In this document: positions 29,001-40,085 of the stretch, piece after piece | How the letters are laid out: the number at the start of each line of letters is the position of its first letter | Position numbering within the stretch: position 1 is the first letter of the stretch | Source: Berberis thunbergii | Lineage: Eukaryota > Streptophyta > Magnoliopsida > Ranunculales > Berberidaceae | Direction: 5' to 3' | Assembly: GCA_003290165.1 (NCBI GenBank) | Contig: QNQO01000645.1 | Coordinates: 1-64,000, forward strand | DNA: 64,000 nucleotides | Position numbers and translations under genes: made by a program | Notes under the pieces: model-generated | What the model was told of the DNA's origin: nothing | The model's database searches: none | What the model saw: only the letters and a program-made list of their open reading frames with translations

Positions 29001-29098
29001 CTGAAATACATCCTCATAATCTCTTACCACTTCTACATCTCGAATCTCTCTCTCTGACGTCCCCACCAAGTATCGAAAACTAGACATTACTGACTCTT
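26068..29098 (-). pseudogene. Gypsy pol remnant: protease end, RT, RNase H, integrase, chromodomain tail
   Basis: Reading leftward: the RT leader ([20 protein letters not shown], about 29000); RT with PLPRIDDLLE and the catalytic FIDDILVYS (about 28400); RNase H with [16 protein letters not shown] (27927-28000); the integrase zinc finger (HPGGTKMYHDL then CFTCQQVK, about 27200-27290); the integrase core with IVSDRDPLF and TAYHPQTDGQTERVN (about 26800-26920); and a chromodomain-like tail (LVKVQWSEKENDVTWELED). Stops interrupt it: one after ERVN (expected Gln), one in the RT. A gap of about 100 bp lies at 28745-28850. RNase H, integrase and tail are nearly open, so decay is moderate. Confidence 0.88.
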
Positions 29099-29099
29099 C

Positions 29100-29345
29100 A
29101 ATGTTCACAAGTGTGAGAAACAGGATGGTAATCAGCATCAAAGACAGAATGGAAACCAATTCTATCGTCAGGGTAACCAGAGACAAGGTAATCAACATCA
29201 AAGACAGAATGGAAACAAATTCTATCTTCAGGGTGACCAGAGACAAGGTTATCAGGGTCAGCAGAATCAGACTACCCAAACAGCATCAGGAGGGCGCACA
29301 CTGATTTGCTACACTTGTGGGCAACCAGGTCATCGAATGCGAGAT
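29100..29345 (+). pseudogene. Inverted gag segment with zinc knuckle (gypsy element 1)
   Basis: Unlike the rest of the element, this part reads on the + strand: a Gln/Asn-rich repeat ([17 protein letters not shown] and a second copy) followed by LICYTCGQPGHRMRD and a stop where the last knuckle Cys should be (TGC changed to TGA). It is the C-terminal end of gypsy gag. The junction with - strand pol is at about 29098. Gag should be on the same strand as pol, so the segment has been inverted. Confidence 0.85.
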
Positions 29346-31959
29346 TGACGTAATGGTAGGAACGCCAGTTTGGTATCCACGAGGAATAATAAATTTTGCA
29401 CAATTTACCAAATAGGGGTAAAAACACAACTGATCTATAAGTCCATCAAAGAAAAAAAAAATTTAACTCGTAGTGCCAACGCTAACAAGTTCAACAATTT
29501 ACGAATGTATCTCTCCAAAAAAAAAATCCGAGTTCAAATTACAAGAATTAAACTGACACCTACAAATAAAAGATCTAATCTTTCGAACACGCACAACTCC
29601 CAGCAACGCTCGTCACGTATGGTACGAAATGCTCTAAGCCCGCCCGGAATTACTATATCCTGAAAATAAGCTAGTCAGCTACATTCCCGAAGGAATGTAC
29701 CCAAGAAGCCAAAGCCCACTTGGGTCAACAATAGAGCTGGTGTGAGATCTCTTTATTTCCCCAAAAATCAATAAAGGAAATTACAAGATATGACCAAAAT
29801 AGTACGATAAGGAAATCAAAACACACAGGTAGTTCCTCCACGAGGCATTCATGTCTTAATTCTAATAAGCAAATATACACTTACTTGTACCTACTAGATG
29901 GAAGTTGACTATGGCAAGTCTAACCTACAGAAATATTAGTGAACTTGCCATCCTGCATGAAAAATGATTAGAAACAATATAAACGTAGTTTATTCATTTT
30001 TATTTGAATTTGGTTCATCTTTTTAACGGAATGATCACTTAGACGATACCACATTCGCACCACCTCCGTGTCGAACATACATGCCCGTATGCCTCTCTCA
30101 TATAAAGGAGGACTACTCCGTCATCCATGCCCAAGTGGGGACATCACATACAGGCATGCATCGCGGATACTCCTAACTATATGAGTACCAAAAGCCACCA
30201 TTGGGCTATCAATGCGCATAACTCACGTCACATTTTTGACGGATAAATATCAAAGCCTATTTTAGGCATAACAATTTTACCTCATTTTCGCAAGACTAAC
30301 CCGAAGGTTATTTTAGTTTCTCTAGTAAGAAATGAGTGCCCCAACTCTGCAAGACGACCCACTGGTCATTTAGTTTCTCTAGTAGGAGCGGGGAAATAAT
30401 AAACAAAAGAGCTGTGGTAGTTCTAAGTGATGTAATTCCAGGTGGTTTATATTTTTAGAAATCAAGGGTTACCAATATCATTTATTTTTGATGTTTCAAT
30501 TTTCTAAAAATGACACTTTGTCATTCATAAGTTAATTCAAAATCGTATCCACCCACATTTTTTAGGAAGACATAGCATATCCATTAATCATGCTCTATAA
30601 CAACATGGCAAACAAGTCACTTCTTGATTCAAATATTCAAATCCTTCATAGTGCATAACCAAATAAATATGCAGAATAATACCATCGCAATTACATTCAT
30701 TTCACATCAAAATACCATAAGTAACACCATAAAGTGCGATCCAGTGAATTTAATTTTACAGGAGCTCTAAGCGTCAACAATCTAATTGCAAATACCACAT
30801 ACAATCTAATTGCAAAAATCATCACAAGTGAAACCTAGTGGAACTCTAACTGTATGAAACCTAATTGCAAATAGCAAATACCCTCATAAAGAAGCCTAAT
30901 TCCAAGTAGTAAATATCCTCATAAGGTGGGACCCAGTGGGACACTAACCGAATGAAATCTCAGATTTTGCAATTTAAAAAGGCTTGCAGTGGGACCACCC
31001 GTAAATAAAATCTCAAATCAATTTGCAAATGTCAAAAAAAGAGCTTGCAGTGGGACCCACCCGTAGATAAAATCTCAGATCAATTTGCAAATGTAAAAAA
31101 AATGGCTTGCAGTGGGACCCACCCGTAGATAAAATCTCAATTCAATTTGCAAATTTAAAAAGGGCTTGACTATAGTTCGAATACAAAAACAAGATTTCCC
31201 CTATTCTCTTCAAAAACTTGCAATTAAATACTTCCCTTTAATTGAACTGTTTCAGTGACATGAAATGGGAAAAAGGCACTCATCACAACTGTTATTAATA
31301 AACCCAAAAGTCATTTTCACCTTTTCAAAAGATAAACCCAAAAGTCACTTTCAACTTTCACAAAAGATACACCCAAAAGTCATTGTCACTTTCACTTGCA
31401 TTGCTTAACAGCCACTCGGTTTAATTATTGAGATAGAATTTCGCTAATAAGAATGTGTAAAAATTTGGATGGGAAGTACAATTGTCAAATTCGATATTTG
31501 ACATGAAGGACTGCATACCAAAGTAAAATCATAAACCGCATAGCGAGGAAAATAAGATTAGGTATATGAAAAAAATAAATAAAACATGATTTCACCCACT
31601 CTACATGTCAAATCAGAAACTGCAGGACAAAGAAAAATTAATAAATTGAACTCATATAGACAACGGAACAACGACTCACAATTAAAAGGTGAAAGAAAAC
31701 AAAAGAGACTCACCTTTTTGCTTTTCTCCCTCGTCCTTCCGCCCACCCCACCCCCCCCCCCCCCCGCCCTTTTTTTTTTGTTTAAGCGGCGAGAGAAAAG
31801 AAACCTAAGGCCCTATTTAATCATTTCTTGTTAGGGTTTTGATAGCAGGTTAGAGACACCCCCCTTACTACTTGACGTCACCTCACATTTAATAAAATTA
31901 AAATTAAATAAATAAATAATTAATTAAAAATTATTATATGTTAAAGTAGAGTCGTTACA
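29346..31959 (-). repeat. 5' LTR (right) of gypsy element 1 and adjoining leader
   Basis: The right-hand 900 bp is the clear partner of the left LTR. The LTR probably extends further left, because sequences such as GTCGAACATACATGCCCG at about 30070 look like LTR DNA, but the left border and the primer site were not found. No coding sequence is seen. The C-tract of about 17 at 31749-31765 is shared with the other LTR. Confidence 0.65.
30950..31145. repeat. Tandem repeat of about 62-66 bp at the LTR edge
   Basis: A unit containing ATAAAATCTCA, CAATTTGCAAATG and GGCTTGCAGTGGGACC recurs three to four times here and about one and a half times at the truncated left LTR (25122-25210). The array lies exactly where the left LTR breaks off, so unequal exchange within it is a likely cause of the truncation. 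Confidence 0.75.
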
Positions 31960-31964
31960 GAAAC

Positions 31965-32840
31965 CCATTGAGATGCTCTGTCTAGCCAGAGCATGGAGAG
32001 TCCAACATCAAGGGTCATCAAGTGGTGGACTTGACACAATCACTTGTGTTAGTAGAGGAATAACCAGAGCTGAGAAAGATAAAGAGGTTGCAGAGTTTCT
32101 AAACTTACATTGTGTTAATAGAGATGCTAAAGTTGCTGGAACTAAGTGGGATAACATGTTGGGTGAGTTTAGAAAAGTTTATGAGTGGGAGAGAGGCAGT
32201 GAGAGAAAACAAATTGGGAAGAGTTACTTCAGACTCTCATCTTATGAAAGAAAAATTCATAGACTACCGGCATCATCTAATGAAGATGTCTATAATCAGC
32301 TCTCTCAGTTCATGGGGCATAAATTGAGAGTTTCTCAAGCTAGAGAAGAAACAATTTCTCTCTGTCACAAAGTCTCTCATTAAAGAAGATGAGACTCCTC
32401 TTTCAACCCTATCTAGTATTTCTCCTCTGTTTTTCTTTTTTCCGAAGTGGGTATTGCAAATATTGTTTCTCTTACAAATGGGTATACTTTACTTTTGCAA
32501 AAAGCCACTTCTGTTTATTCTGAAATGGGTATTGTTGTAGTAAACTGTTTGACAAAAAGCTAAAAAGTTGTTTATCATACCTATTTTTTCTATAATGGGT
32601 GTTGTAAATTGCAATTGCAGAAAAAATTGTAAGACCTCTACTAGCCATTGAAGGTGTTGGAGGAGGAGGAGGGTTTGAATCATATACTTTAAGAAGTGTG
32701 AGGAGAATACAGAGGATAAAATGACTTGGGAAGAGTCATTGAGTTTGTGGGGTGAAGTAGGGGAGTTTCAAAGAGGGAGAGTTAAGACTTCAAGGCTTGA
32801 TTTCTTGGATGCAAATGAGCTCACTTTCTTAGAGGATTAA
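31965..32840 (+). pseudogene. Trihelix (GT-family) transcription factor fragment
   Basis: The open part (32050-32350) reads GTKWDNMLGEFRKVYEWERG, KQIGKSYFRLSSYERKIHRL and YNQLSQFMGHKL, the trihelix DNA-binding region and following helix of plant GT factors. After a non-coding gap with retained intron features, about 32700-32839 reads MTWEESLSLWGEVGEFQRGR and ends in FLED and a TAA, matching the family's C-terminus. The start is missing, since the sequence begins only a few bases after the gypsy LTR. It is either a captured fragment or a host gene cut by the retrotransposon; I favour a truncated copy. Confidence 0.65.
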
Positions 32841-33650
32841 AATTTTGGCCCCCACAGGAGCTCCTGCAAATGTAGAACCCGTCCTCGCGGAGACCTTTGT
32901 GCATGGGGGTCTCCACTCGTAGAAGCCTCTGCGAAGGCCAAAAATTTTTACCCTGGCAAAGGCCGCCGCGAGTGGGGAATCCAGCCTCATAAAGTCTTTT
33001 GTGAGGGCAATGGGGAAAAAAATAGACAAGGAGAAGAAGAAGAAGAAGAATAAGGAAGAGGCAGTGGCAGAGTGACCGACAATGATGGGGTGTGGGCAAT
33101 AGGGGAAACATAGAGAAGAAGAAGAAGAAGATGATGATGATGATGAGAGGAGAAGAGAAGAAGGAGGAGGTGGTAGGGTGGCCAGCGGTGATGGGCGTGG
33201 GCAATGGGGAAAAACATAGAAGAGTAGAAGAGTGGAAGAAGAAGAAGGCAATGGCAAGGTGTCCGGGGTGATGGAACGTGGCGTAGTGGTGGTGTTGTTG
33301 GCGGGTTGGTGGTGTTTGATGGAGAAGAGATGAGCAGAGAGGGAGAAAGATAACAGAAGAAAAAAATATTTAATTTTTTTATTGGTGGTGTAGGACAGTA
33401 AAAGTTGGTGTGTTAAAAAGTCACTGCCCTACCAATGTTAATTAGCTTTACATCATTTTGTCAATAAGTATGAGAGCGTACGGTAGTTTGCAGATCAAAT
33501 AGATCAAATCTTAAATTTATTGATCATATGTCACAATATGATTGAGAGAAATCCCATCAGATGCCTAGCTCTAAGAATGCCATATTTGTTGCGAGCTACT
33601 TTACGATATTTAATTCTATAATTAAAATAGTCAATATACATAAACTGACA
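32841..33650. other. Repeat-rich non-coding stretch with a GAA microsatellite
   Basis: At 32845-33010 short inverted motifs recur (GTCCTCGCGGAGACC, CCTCTGCGAAGGCC, GGCAAAGGCCGCCGCGAG), reminiscent of a CACTA-type subterminal array, though no terminus was found. A GAAGAA/GATGAT simple repeat follows at 33028-33250 and creates spurious long Ser/Phe-rich frames on the - strand. The rest is AT-rich without signal. Confidence 0.45.
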
Positions 33651-33660
33651 ACTCTTTTAG

Positions 33661-33816
33661 GGGGTTTGGGAACCATGTCGGTTTCCCTGCTTGGGGGGTG
33701 AAAATACAATTTTGGCCCCATCTTTAAACACACTCTCCAAAAAGGTGTTTGAAGAGGGGGGGAATTGTATTTTCGCCCCCCAAGGAAGGGAAACCAGGCA
33801 TGGTTCCCAGCCCTCC
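33661..33816. mobile_element. Hairpin MITE of about 156 bp
   Basis: The two arms (GGGGTTTGGGAACC at the left, and the complement of GGTTCCCAGCCCTCC at the right) pair over about 70 bases, including the shared inner TTGGGGGG and GAAAATACAATT segments. A TAG lies at both outer edges and may be a 3-bp target duplication. This fits a small foldback element; the superfamily is uncertain. Confidence 0.7.
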
Positions 33817-34531
33817 TAGAATTTCTGAACTGACAGAACATCTAAAGCTATAGTAATTCTACCCTGCCTGGGTAGCTGCCTGGACCCTCCTGGGCATGTG
33901 GGCGTGGAGGGTCCTGGGCACGTGGTTGCACTTTGATATTTGAGTGAGGGAAAAATCATTTTTCTCTTAAATTTTTGTAGAGAGAAAGAGGCTTAATAGA
34001 GTAAGAGAGAAAGAAAGAAAGAGTTACGTTCGAAGCTATCTACTCATTTCTCATTCTCTCTATTTCATAAAAAGCTCTTCTCCTTTTCTCACTCTGTAAC
34101 CTCTGTGTTTTTCTTTCTAGTAAGAGTGATTGTAAAAATGTTATCGAGGGCTTGGTGGTGTTTTGTAGACTCTGTTTTGATGACTCTGTTTTGATAACTC
34201 TATTTTGATGACTCTGAAATGGTGGTGTTTTGTTGTGGTGATTGAGATAGTCCCGATGAAGATGCTGGTGAAGATGGGGTTGCACACCTTTGAAAACCAA
34301 TATATATCTGTATGTCAGAACTTAAAACAACAATTTAGATTCCCATGACCTACATGATCATGCAAGCATGGAAAAACAAAGAATAAACAAGAGACAATAC
34401 AAGAAAAAAAAAAAAACTTGTTACAATTGAGTTTGAAGAACACAAAAGTCAATTAAATGCACCACTTGCTAATAAAGTGTAAGCATAACCTCATGCTTTT
34501 GGTTTGGTTAGACACTCTTTATACTGATTGG

Positions 34532-37500
34532 CAAGGATGCACCGACTCTTCGAAACCCGAACCACGATTCAAATACGTGTCGGACACGGATTCGCATACG
34601 ACACGCGCTGGACACGTATTAGACACGGGGTCAACGGTCAAAATTCGTTGACTGAGTTGGACACGGTCCAGACGTAGTCAAAATTCGTTGACTAAAATTT
34701 TTAATCAAACTCCCGATCCTTCCTCCCTCCTCCCACACAGCGACAGAGCAAAAAAAAAATCAAAAAACCCTAACCACAAACCCTAACTCACAAACCCTAA
34801 CCCAGATCGATCGAGAGAGGGACCAGACGGTGGTAGAGAGATCAAGAGACGGAGGTAGAGAGAAGAGAAGTCAGAATAGATACAGAGATCATCGATCGAT
34901 TTCGACTATAAGAATCGATCGATTTCTTTCGACAGAGAGGACTGAGGACTGTAGAGAGATCGACAGACGGAGGAGAAGAGAATTCGGAGCAAAGAATCAT
35001 GGCGTCCTCATCGACACCAGGTACTTTCTATCGATCGACTTCATTTTTTTTCCTGCTTATTTGAGTACTCTGTTAGTTCCCTGTGATTTATTTCATCGAC
35101 CCTCGATTGATCTTCCCGATCGATTCGATTTCTGTTTTTTTTTCTCTGCTATTTTGGTTCCTTCCTCATTTGACATTTCTATGATTTCATCGATCGATTT
35201 GATTTAATTTGGTTTGTTTTTTCCTGCAAGTAGAATTTTTTTCCTGCGATTCCTTTTTTGTTTTGCAAGTAGAATTGTTTTGCAATTAGAATTCCAGTTA
35301 AAATATATAGAATTGTTTTCCTGTTTTTTTTTTCCTATGATTCCTGTTTTGCTGTGTTTTTTCTTTTCTTTTTCTTCAGTCTTCGTATATATGAAAGCAT
35401 GCATGAAATACTTCAAATACCCCATATTGAACTTGCACCTATTGGCTGAAAAGTGAAAACTAAATAAGAAATTAAAACTGGTTTTAGGCCAAGTAACTGG
35501 AGATGATCTTTGGAAGCATGTGACAAAATTAGGAAGACCAAGTGAAGGTGGGGAAAATCTTAGATGGAAGTGTAACTATTGTCAGAAAGAATATACAGGC
35601 TCTCTTACTAGATTGAAGCACCACTTGTTGAAGATAAGTGGCCATGGGATAGCTATTTGTGCCAAAATCTCCCCCATACAACTTAGAGATGTGCAACAAT
35701 TCATTGATGAAGCTGCATTGAGAGCAGAAAGGTCAAGGGTACAAAGTGTTCCTTTACCTCCTTCAGTGGGATCAAGTAGTCACCCGCACCCGGGTTCAAG
35801 TAGTGGGGGGGTTGGCCCTTCAGTTCCACTTCCATACAATGAACAGAGGAAGATGAGAGCCATTACTAATCCTATTGCACATGCTTTCAATATGAGTGAG
35901 CGACAAGAGTTGGATGTTTTGATTGCAAGGGCGTTTTACTCAGCTGCATTGCCATTCAACCTTGCAAGGAATCCATATTTTCAGGAGGCTTTCACCTTTG
36001 CAATGAATAAAGCAAAGTCCATTAGTGGTTACAAGATCCATGAGTATAATGCATTGAGGACGACATTGCTTCAAAATGAAAGGGGCAACATTGAGAGGTT
36101 GTTGGAGGCAACAAAGTTCACATGAGTTACTAAAGAGGCAACAATTGTTTGTGATGGGTGGACTGATTCTCAAAGGAGGCCTCTCATTAATTTCATAGTG
36201 ATTAATGACGGTTGTCCAATGTTCTTGAAGGTTGTGAACTGTGAAGGGGAATACAAAGACAAGTTCTTCATTGCTAATTTGATCAAGGAAGTTGTACGTG
36301 AGGTTGGGCCAAGGAATGTCGTTCAAGTTATAACCGACAATGCTCCAGTTTGTAAGGCTGCAGGTTTACTTGTTGAGAGCGAGTATCCTGAGGTTTTTTG
36401 GACACCTTGTGTAGTCCACACTCTCAACCTTGCATTGAAGAATATATGTGCTCCAAAGAACACGCCTGCAAATGAAAAGGCCTACAGTTTGTGTAGTTGG
36501 ATTATTGATGTTGTTGGGGATGGGGTGATGATCAAGAACTTTATCATGAACCATTCCATGAGGTTGCACATGTTTAATGAGAATTCGAGATTGAAGTTGT
36601 TTTCCATAGCTGAGACACGCTTTGCTTCAAGCATAATTATGCTGAAGAGGTTGAAAGACATTAAAAGTAACATCCAAAGTATGGTAATTGGAGATAAGTG
36701 GGATTCCTATAAGGAAGATGATGTTGACAAAACACGGATTGTGAAAGAAATACTATTGGATGACTTGTGGTGGGACAAAATGGATTATGTGCTTCGTTTC
36801 ACAGAGCCTATTTATTCAATGTTGCGGAGGGCTGATACAGATAAGTGTTGTCTTCACTTGGTGTATGAGATATGGGATGTTATGATTGAGAAAGTGAAAC
36901 AAGTTATTTACCGCCATGAAGGAAAGGAAAATACTAGTGAGGAGGAGTCAGAGTTTTTTTCAGTGGTGCATCAGATATTGGTAGATCGATGGGAGAAAAA
37001 CAACACACCACTGCATTGCTTAGGACATTCCTTGAATCCAAGGTAAATAATTACATTGTTTTTAACTTTTTATTCTACTTATTATTGAGTCTTGACTAGA
37101 AGACTATAATTCATGAGTTATGCACTTAATGTTTATATATTAATTTGTGATTGACATTGCTAATATATAATATAGGTATTATAGCAGAGAATGGTTGCAA
37201 GAGAATCCTATTGCGCCACACAAAGATCCTTAGATTACAAAGGAGAGAAATATATGTTTCAAGAGATACTTTCCTCTAATTGAAGACAGAAGAGCGGTTG
37301 TTACAGAGTATGTAAGGTTTTCAATTGTTAGTGGAGAGTTTGCAAAAAGTGATGCTTTACAGAATAGAGCATACCTAGAACCTGATGTGTGGTGGGTTGC
37401 TCATGGTACCAGTGCACCTAATCTCTTGAATATTGCTTTGAAGTTACTTGGCCAACCTTGTTCAACCTCATGTTGTGAGAGGAATTGGAGCATATATAAC

Positions 37501-38089
37501 AACATCCACTCATTAAAAATGAACAAATTGACCCCAAAATGAGCTGAAGATTTAGTGTATGTGCATTCCAACCTTCGTCTTTTGTCAAGAAGAAAACAAG
37601 AGTACCAAGAAGGTGAGACAAGGATGTGGGATGTCACAGGAGATATTATTGATTCGTTGGATTTGGATGCTACTGGAGTGCTTGAGATTGTCAGTCTTTT
37701 GCTTAATGAACCTGAGCTAGAGGCTGAACTGTTGGATGCAGAAAATGTGACAGTGGATCCGCTAGTTAATGAAGAAGAGATCTAGCCGCCTCGCTGGTGA
37801 CTGGTGAGTTTTTAAAATTATCAATTTACATTATCAAGTTAATGAAATTATATTGCTTTATGCTTTATGAGTATGACTTGACTACTTGAGCAGTTGAGCT
37901 TGACTTTATGATGCATTTGTAAATTTGAATGAATGAATTTGAATGTATTATTGATATGTTTGAATTTGATGAGTTACAAAAAATATATATTAAAAAATTA
38001 AGTTTGACCGTGTCGCCGAGTCCTATTTTTTGAAAATTACTGAGTTGTCGTGTCGTGTCCTTGTCCGAATCCGAGTCTGTGCATCCTTG
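34532..38089 (+). mobile_element. hAT transposon 3, near-autonomous, inserted in the MULE
   Basis: The ends CAAGGATGCACCGACTC and GAGTCTGTGCATCCTTG are inverted repeats with one mismatch, flanked by the perfect 8-bp duplication CTGATTGG (34524-34531, 38090-38097). Subterminal GACACG/CGTGTC motifs are numerous at both ends. The element has a complete transposase reading region with BED finger and dimerisation domain, so it is of autonomous size, but three stops disable this copy. Confidence 0.93.
34999..37785 (+). pseudogene. hAT transposase (BED finger, DUF659, dimerisation domain), three stops
   Basis: A short first exon (ATG at 34999, MASSSTP, donor GTACTT) is followed by the main exon from about 35490 to 37042 and a last exon from about 37176 to the TAG at 37783. 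Domains in order: BED zinc finger (CNYCQKEYTGSLTRLKHH), the DUF659 segment (IVCDGWTDSQRRPLINFIVI), the catalytic region (ITDNAPVCKAAG, then FWTPCVVHTLNLALKNI), and the C-terminal dimerisation motif (CERNWSIYNNIHSLK). In-frame stops occur at about 36124 (expected Trp), 37231 and 37541 (expected Arg, CGA to TGA). At least two are simple C-to-T type changes, as expected after methylation. The rest is open, so inactivation is recent relative to the copia and gypsy copies. Confidence 0.88.
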
Positions 38090-38870
38090 CTGATTGGTGA
38101 TGGTCCTTATGGGACAACAATGCTTTAAGGCAAAAGCAGAGTGCCACTGTCCCCTTTGTTCCTCCTATACTTTCCTTCAAGAAGAACTTATTTTAGTGTC
38201 TTTGATCTTCAGAACTTACATCGAAATTTTCTTCAATTGACAAGGGTGTGAAGTTGGCGAAGTTTGTAAGATAAGATCCTTACTGTTTATAGGTTGGGGA
38301 CCCTTTTGTTTGATAAAGACGAATCAAGGTTCAAAGCAAAAGCACGGCATGGGGATCTAATAGTTTCCACTAAACTTATTTAGCTATGATAATTATGATT
38401 TTAGACCACTTAGTATCAGAAAAGGAAGAACCCACAAACAAAGCATAGAATATATGCTTCATGGTGTAAGTAATACATGACAAACTGATCATGTACTTGA
38501 GATTGTTTGGTAACCACCTAAAACAACTACTTCGGGCACACACGTAGATCGATAAGTATGAAAGTGTGTGGTTCGAAGTGCATAGCAAGTTAACACACCG
38601 AAGTACTGAAACCACACTGCCCTTAATAGAGCACTTACTTTACTTAATCGATTTGCTTAGTACTTAAACATACACACACCCTCCTTAGTCAATCAGTCTC
38701 ATCAAGTCCATAACAAAATAAGCCAACTCTCTACTTCCTCCTCTGCCTCTACATCTCAGTCTCCTCCACAAGTATTTTCATCTATCTATCTCTTCATGAA
38801 CACGGATGCACACATTACTTTTAATGTACTAACTTGCCTTGTTTTTGAATACTTTTGATGCAGATGGAAT

Positions 38871-39262
38871 TGAACTTATACTAGTGAACAACTGTAGAGA
38901 AAGCATATGGCCTAGAATACTTGTAGGCCATGAATCCCCTAGAGAAGGTGGCTTCCATCTCAACTTTGGTGACGAAGTAAAATCGTGGATGTACCTGGTA
39001 AATGGTCAGGGGGGATATGGGGTAGACAAGGTTGTCATTTCGACAAAAACAACAAAGGTCCATGTGACACTGGTGATTGTGGAGGCTCCCTACACTGCAA
39101 GCACGCAGCTGGGATGCCCCCAGCCACAGTGATTGAGATGACACTAGGGACCTCTATCTCCCCATTACACTTCTATGGCGTGAGCTTGGTGGATGGCTTC
39201 AACCTTCCGGTTACAATGGAACCAGTGGGAGTTGAAGTTGGGTGTGGTGTTGCTGGGTGCTA
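38871..39262 (+). pseudogene. Thaumatin-like protein (PR-5 type) fragment, captured by the MULE
   Basis: The exon opens after an acceptor (TTGATGCAG) and encodes [19 protein letters not shown], then in another frame [38 protein letters not shown] and [20 protein letters not shown], ending GCGVAGC and a TAG. This is the first two thirds of a thaumatin-like (PR-5) domain, including the REDDD-cleft region around the G-x-CxTGDCGG and [10 protein letters not shown] motifs. These are secreted defence and developmental proteins. A frameshift at about 38985 separates the two frames, and the signal peptide and C-terminal third are missing. Confidence 0.82.
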
Positions 39263-39789
39263 GATGGACTTGAATGTATGTTGTCCGTCGGCATTTGATG
39301 AAACAGAGTTGCTACTGCTATCTGCTTCAGACTTTCGTCTTTCAACCATTGTTTTGGAATTCTAATTGTGACCCAGATATTAATTCGTCCAGTTAAACAA
39401 TCACAATGACGAATTTGATTCGGAACCAGCAAAGGAGTGAAAGAAGATTGAGAAAAAACGGATAAAAATCAAACAAAGTGTTTCTGTTTATAAGGAAGGA
39501 GAAGAGAAAGGAATGAACTAACGAATTGGCCAATAAGCAATACCCATTTGCCTTAACAAGAGAGTGAAGAACAAAATGAAAGATTGGAGTCAAATATGGA
39601 CACGAATCGATAGAGAGAGAATACGAGAGAGATGTTTTTGCATGCGGAACAGAAGGGAGTGATTGGTGGGAGGAGAGATTAAAAAATTAAGAGCACGTGC
39701 CCAACACCGTTCTGAAGCACGTGCTCAGGAGAGTCCAGACAGCTACCCAGGCGTGAAACCCAGGCCAGGTAGAATTATTGCTAAAGCTA

Positions 39790-40085
39790 ATATAAACTAT
39801 AAGTGCGAGAAATATATTTTACTTTAGCCTATTTTTAGGCAGGATCTGCAATATTTCACTCCCCTATAAAGATAGGTAATTAGTTCAACCATCCGGTATA
39901 TTGAATACGGATGACGCATTAAACCCTTTGCATCCATTGTTGACTTGTGGGTATGCATAACTATCTCATAACAATATTATCTTTTTAACATTACCAAAAT
40001 AAATTTCCCCCATGCCAAGAACATACAGATAAAAATTATGAAATCATATATATAATTACATTGACAAGTAATCATGAACCATGCA
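39790..40085. other. 3' flank of the kinase gene
   Basis: AT-rich sequence between the MULE target duplication and the kinase stop codon. It is the likely 3' UTR of the - strand kinase. No other signal is seen. Confidence 0.4.

Larger units (their letters stand above)
25122..31959 (-). mobile_element. Ty3/gypsy chromovirus (Tekay-like), - strand, rearranged
   Basis: LTR-like sequence lies on both sides (left 25122-26032; right up to 31959), both reading TGTAACGAC at their - strand start. Between them pol runs on the - strand: protease end, reverse transcriptase, RNase H, integrase, and a C-terminal chromodomain-like tail, as in chromoviruses. The LTR start TGTAACGACCC and the tail suggest the Tekay/Del clade. 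The left LTR is truncated, the gag segment is inverted, and the primer site and protease core are missing. No target duplication matches (GCCGG left against GAAAC right), so the element is not an intact insertion. Confidence 0.82.
33851..39780 (+). mobile_element. Mutator-like element (Pack-MULE) with a thaumatin-like exon, split by hAT 3
   Basis: Long, imperfect terminal inverted repeats (left TAGTAATTCTACCCTGCC..., right the complement of CCAGGTAGAATTATTG) extend about 70-100 bp and are bordered by the perfect 9-bp duplication CTAAAGCTA (33842-33850 and 39781-39789). A 9-bp duplication with long inverted repeats is the Mutator signature. No MURA transposase is inside. The 5,930 bp include a 3,558-bp hAT element; without it and one of its two 8-bp target copies the MULE is about 2.36 kb. 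The cargo is a thaumatin-like exon near the right end. Confidence 0.9.

Noticed and set aside
28848..29279. A 143-residue - strand frame spanning the gag-pol junction
   Set aside because: Only the C-terminal part (left of about 29098) is pol. The repetitive N-terminal part is the shadow of + strand gag.
32821..33257. Overlapping Ser/Phe/Leu-rich frames on the - strand
   Set aside because: They are translations of a GAA/GAT microsatellite and stay open for that reason only.
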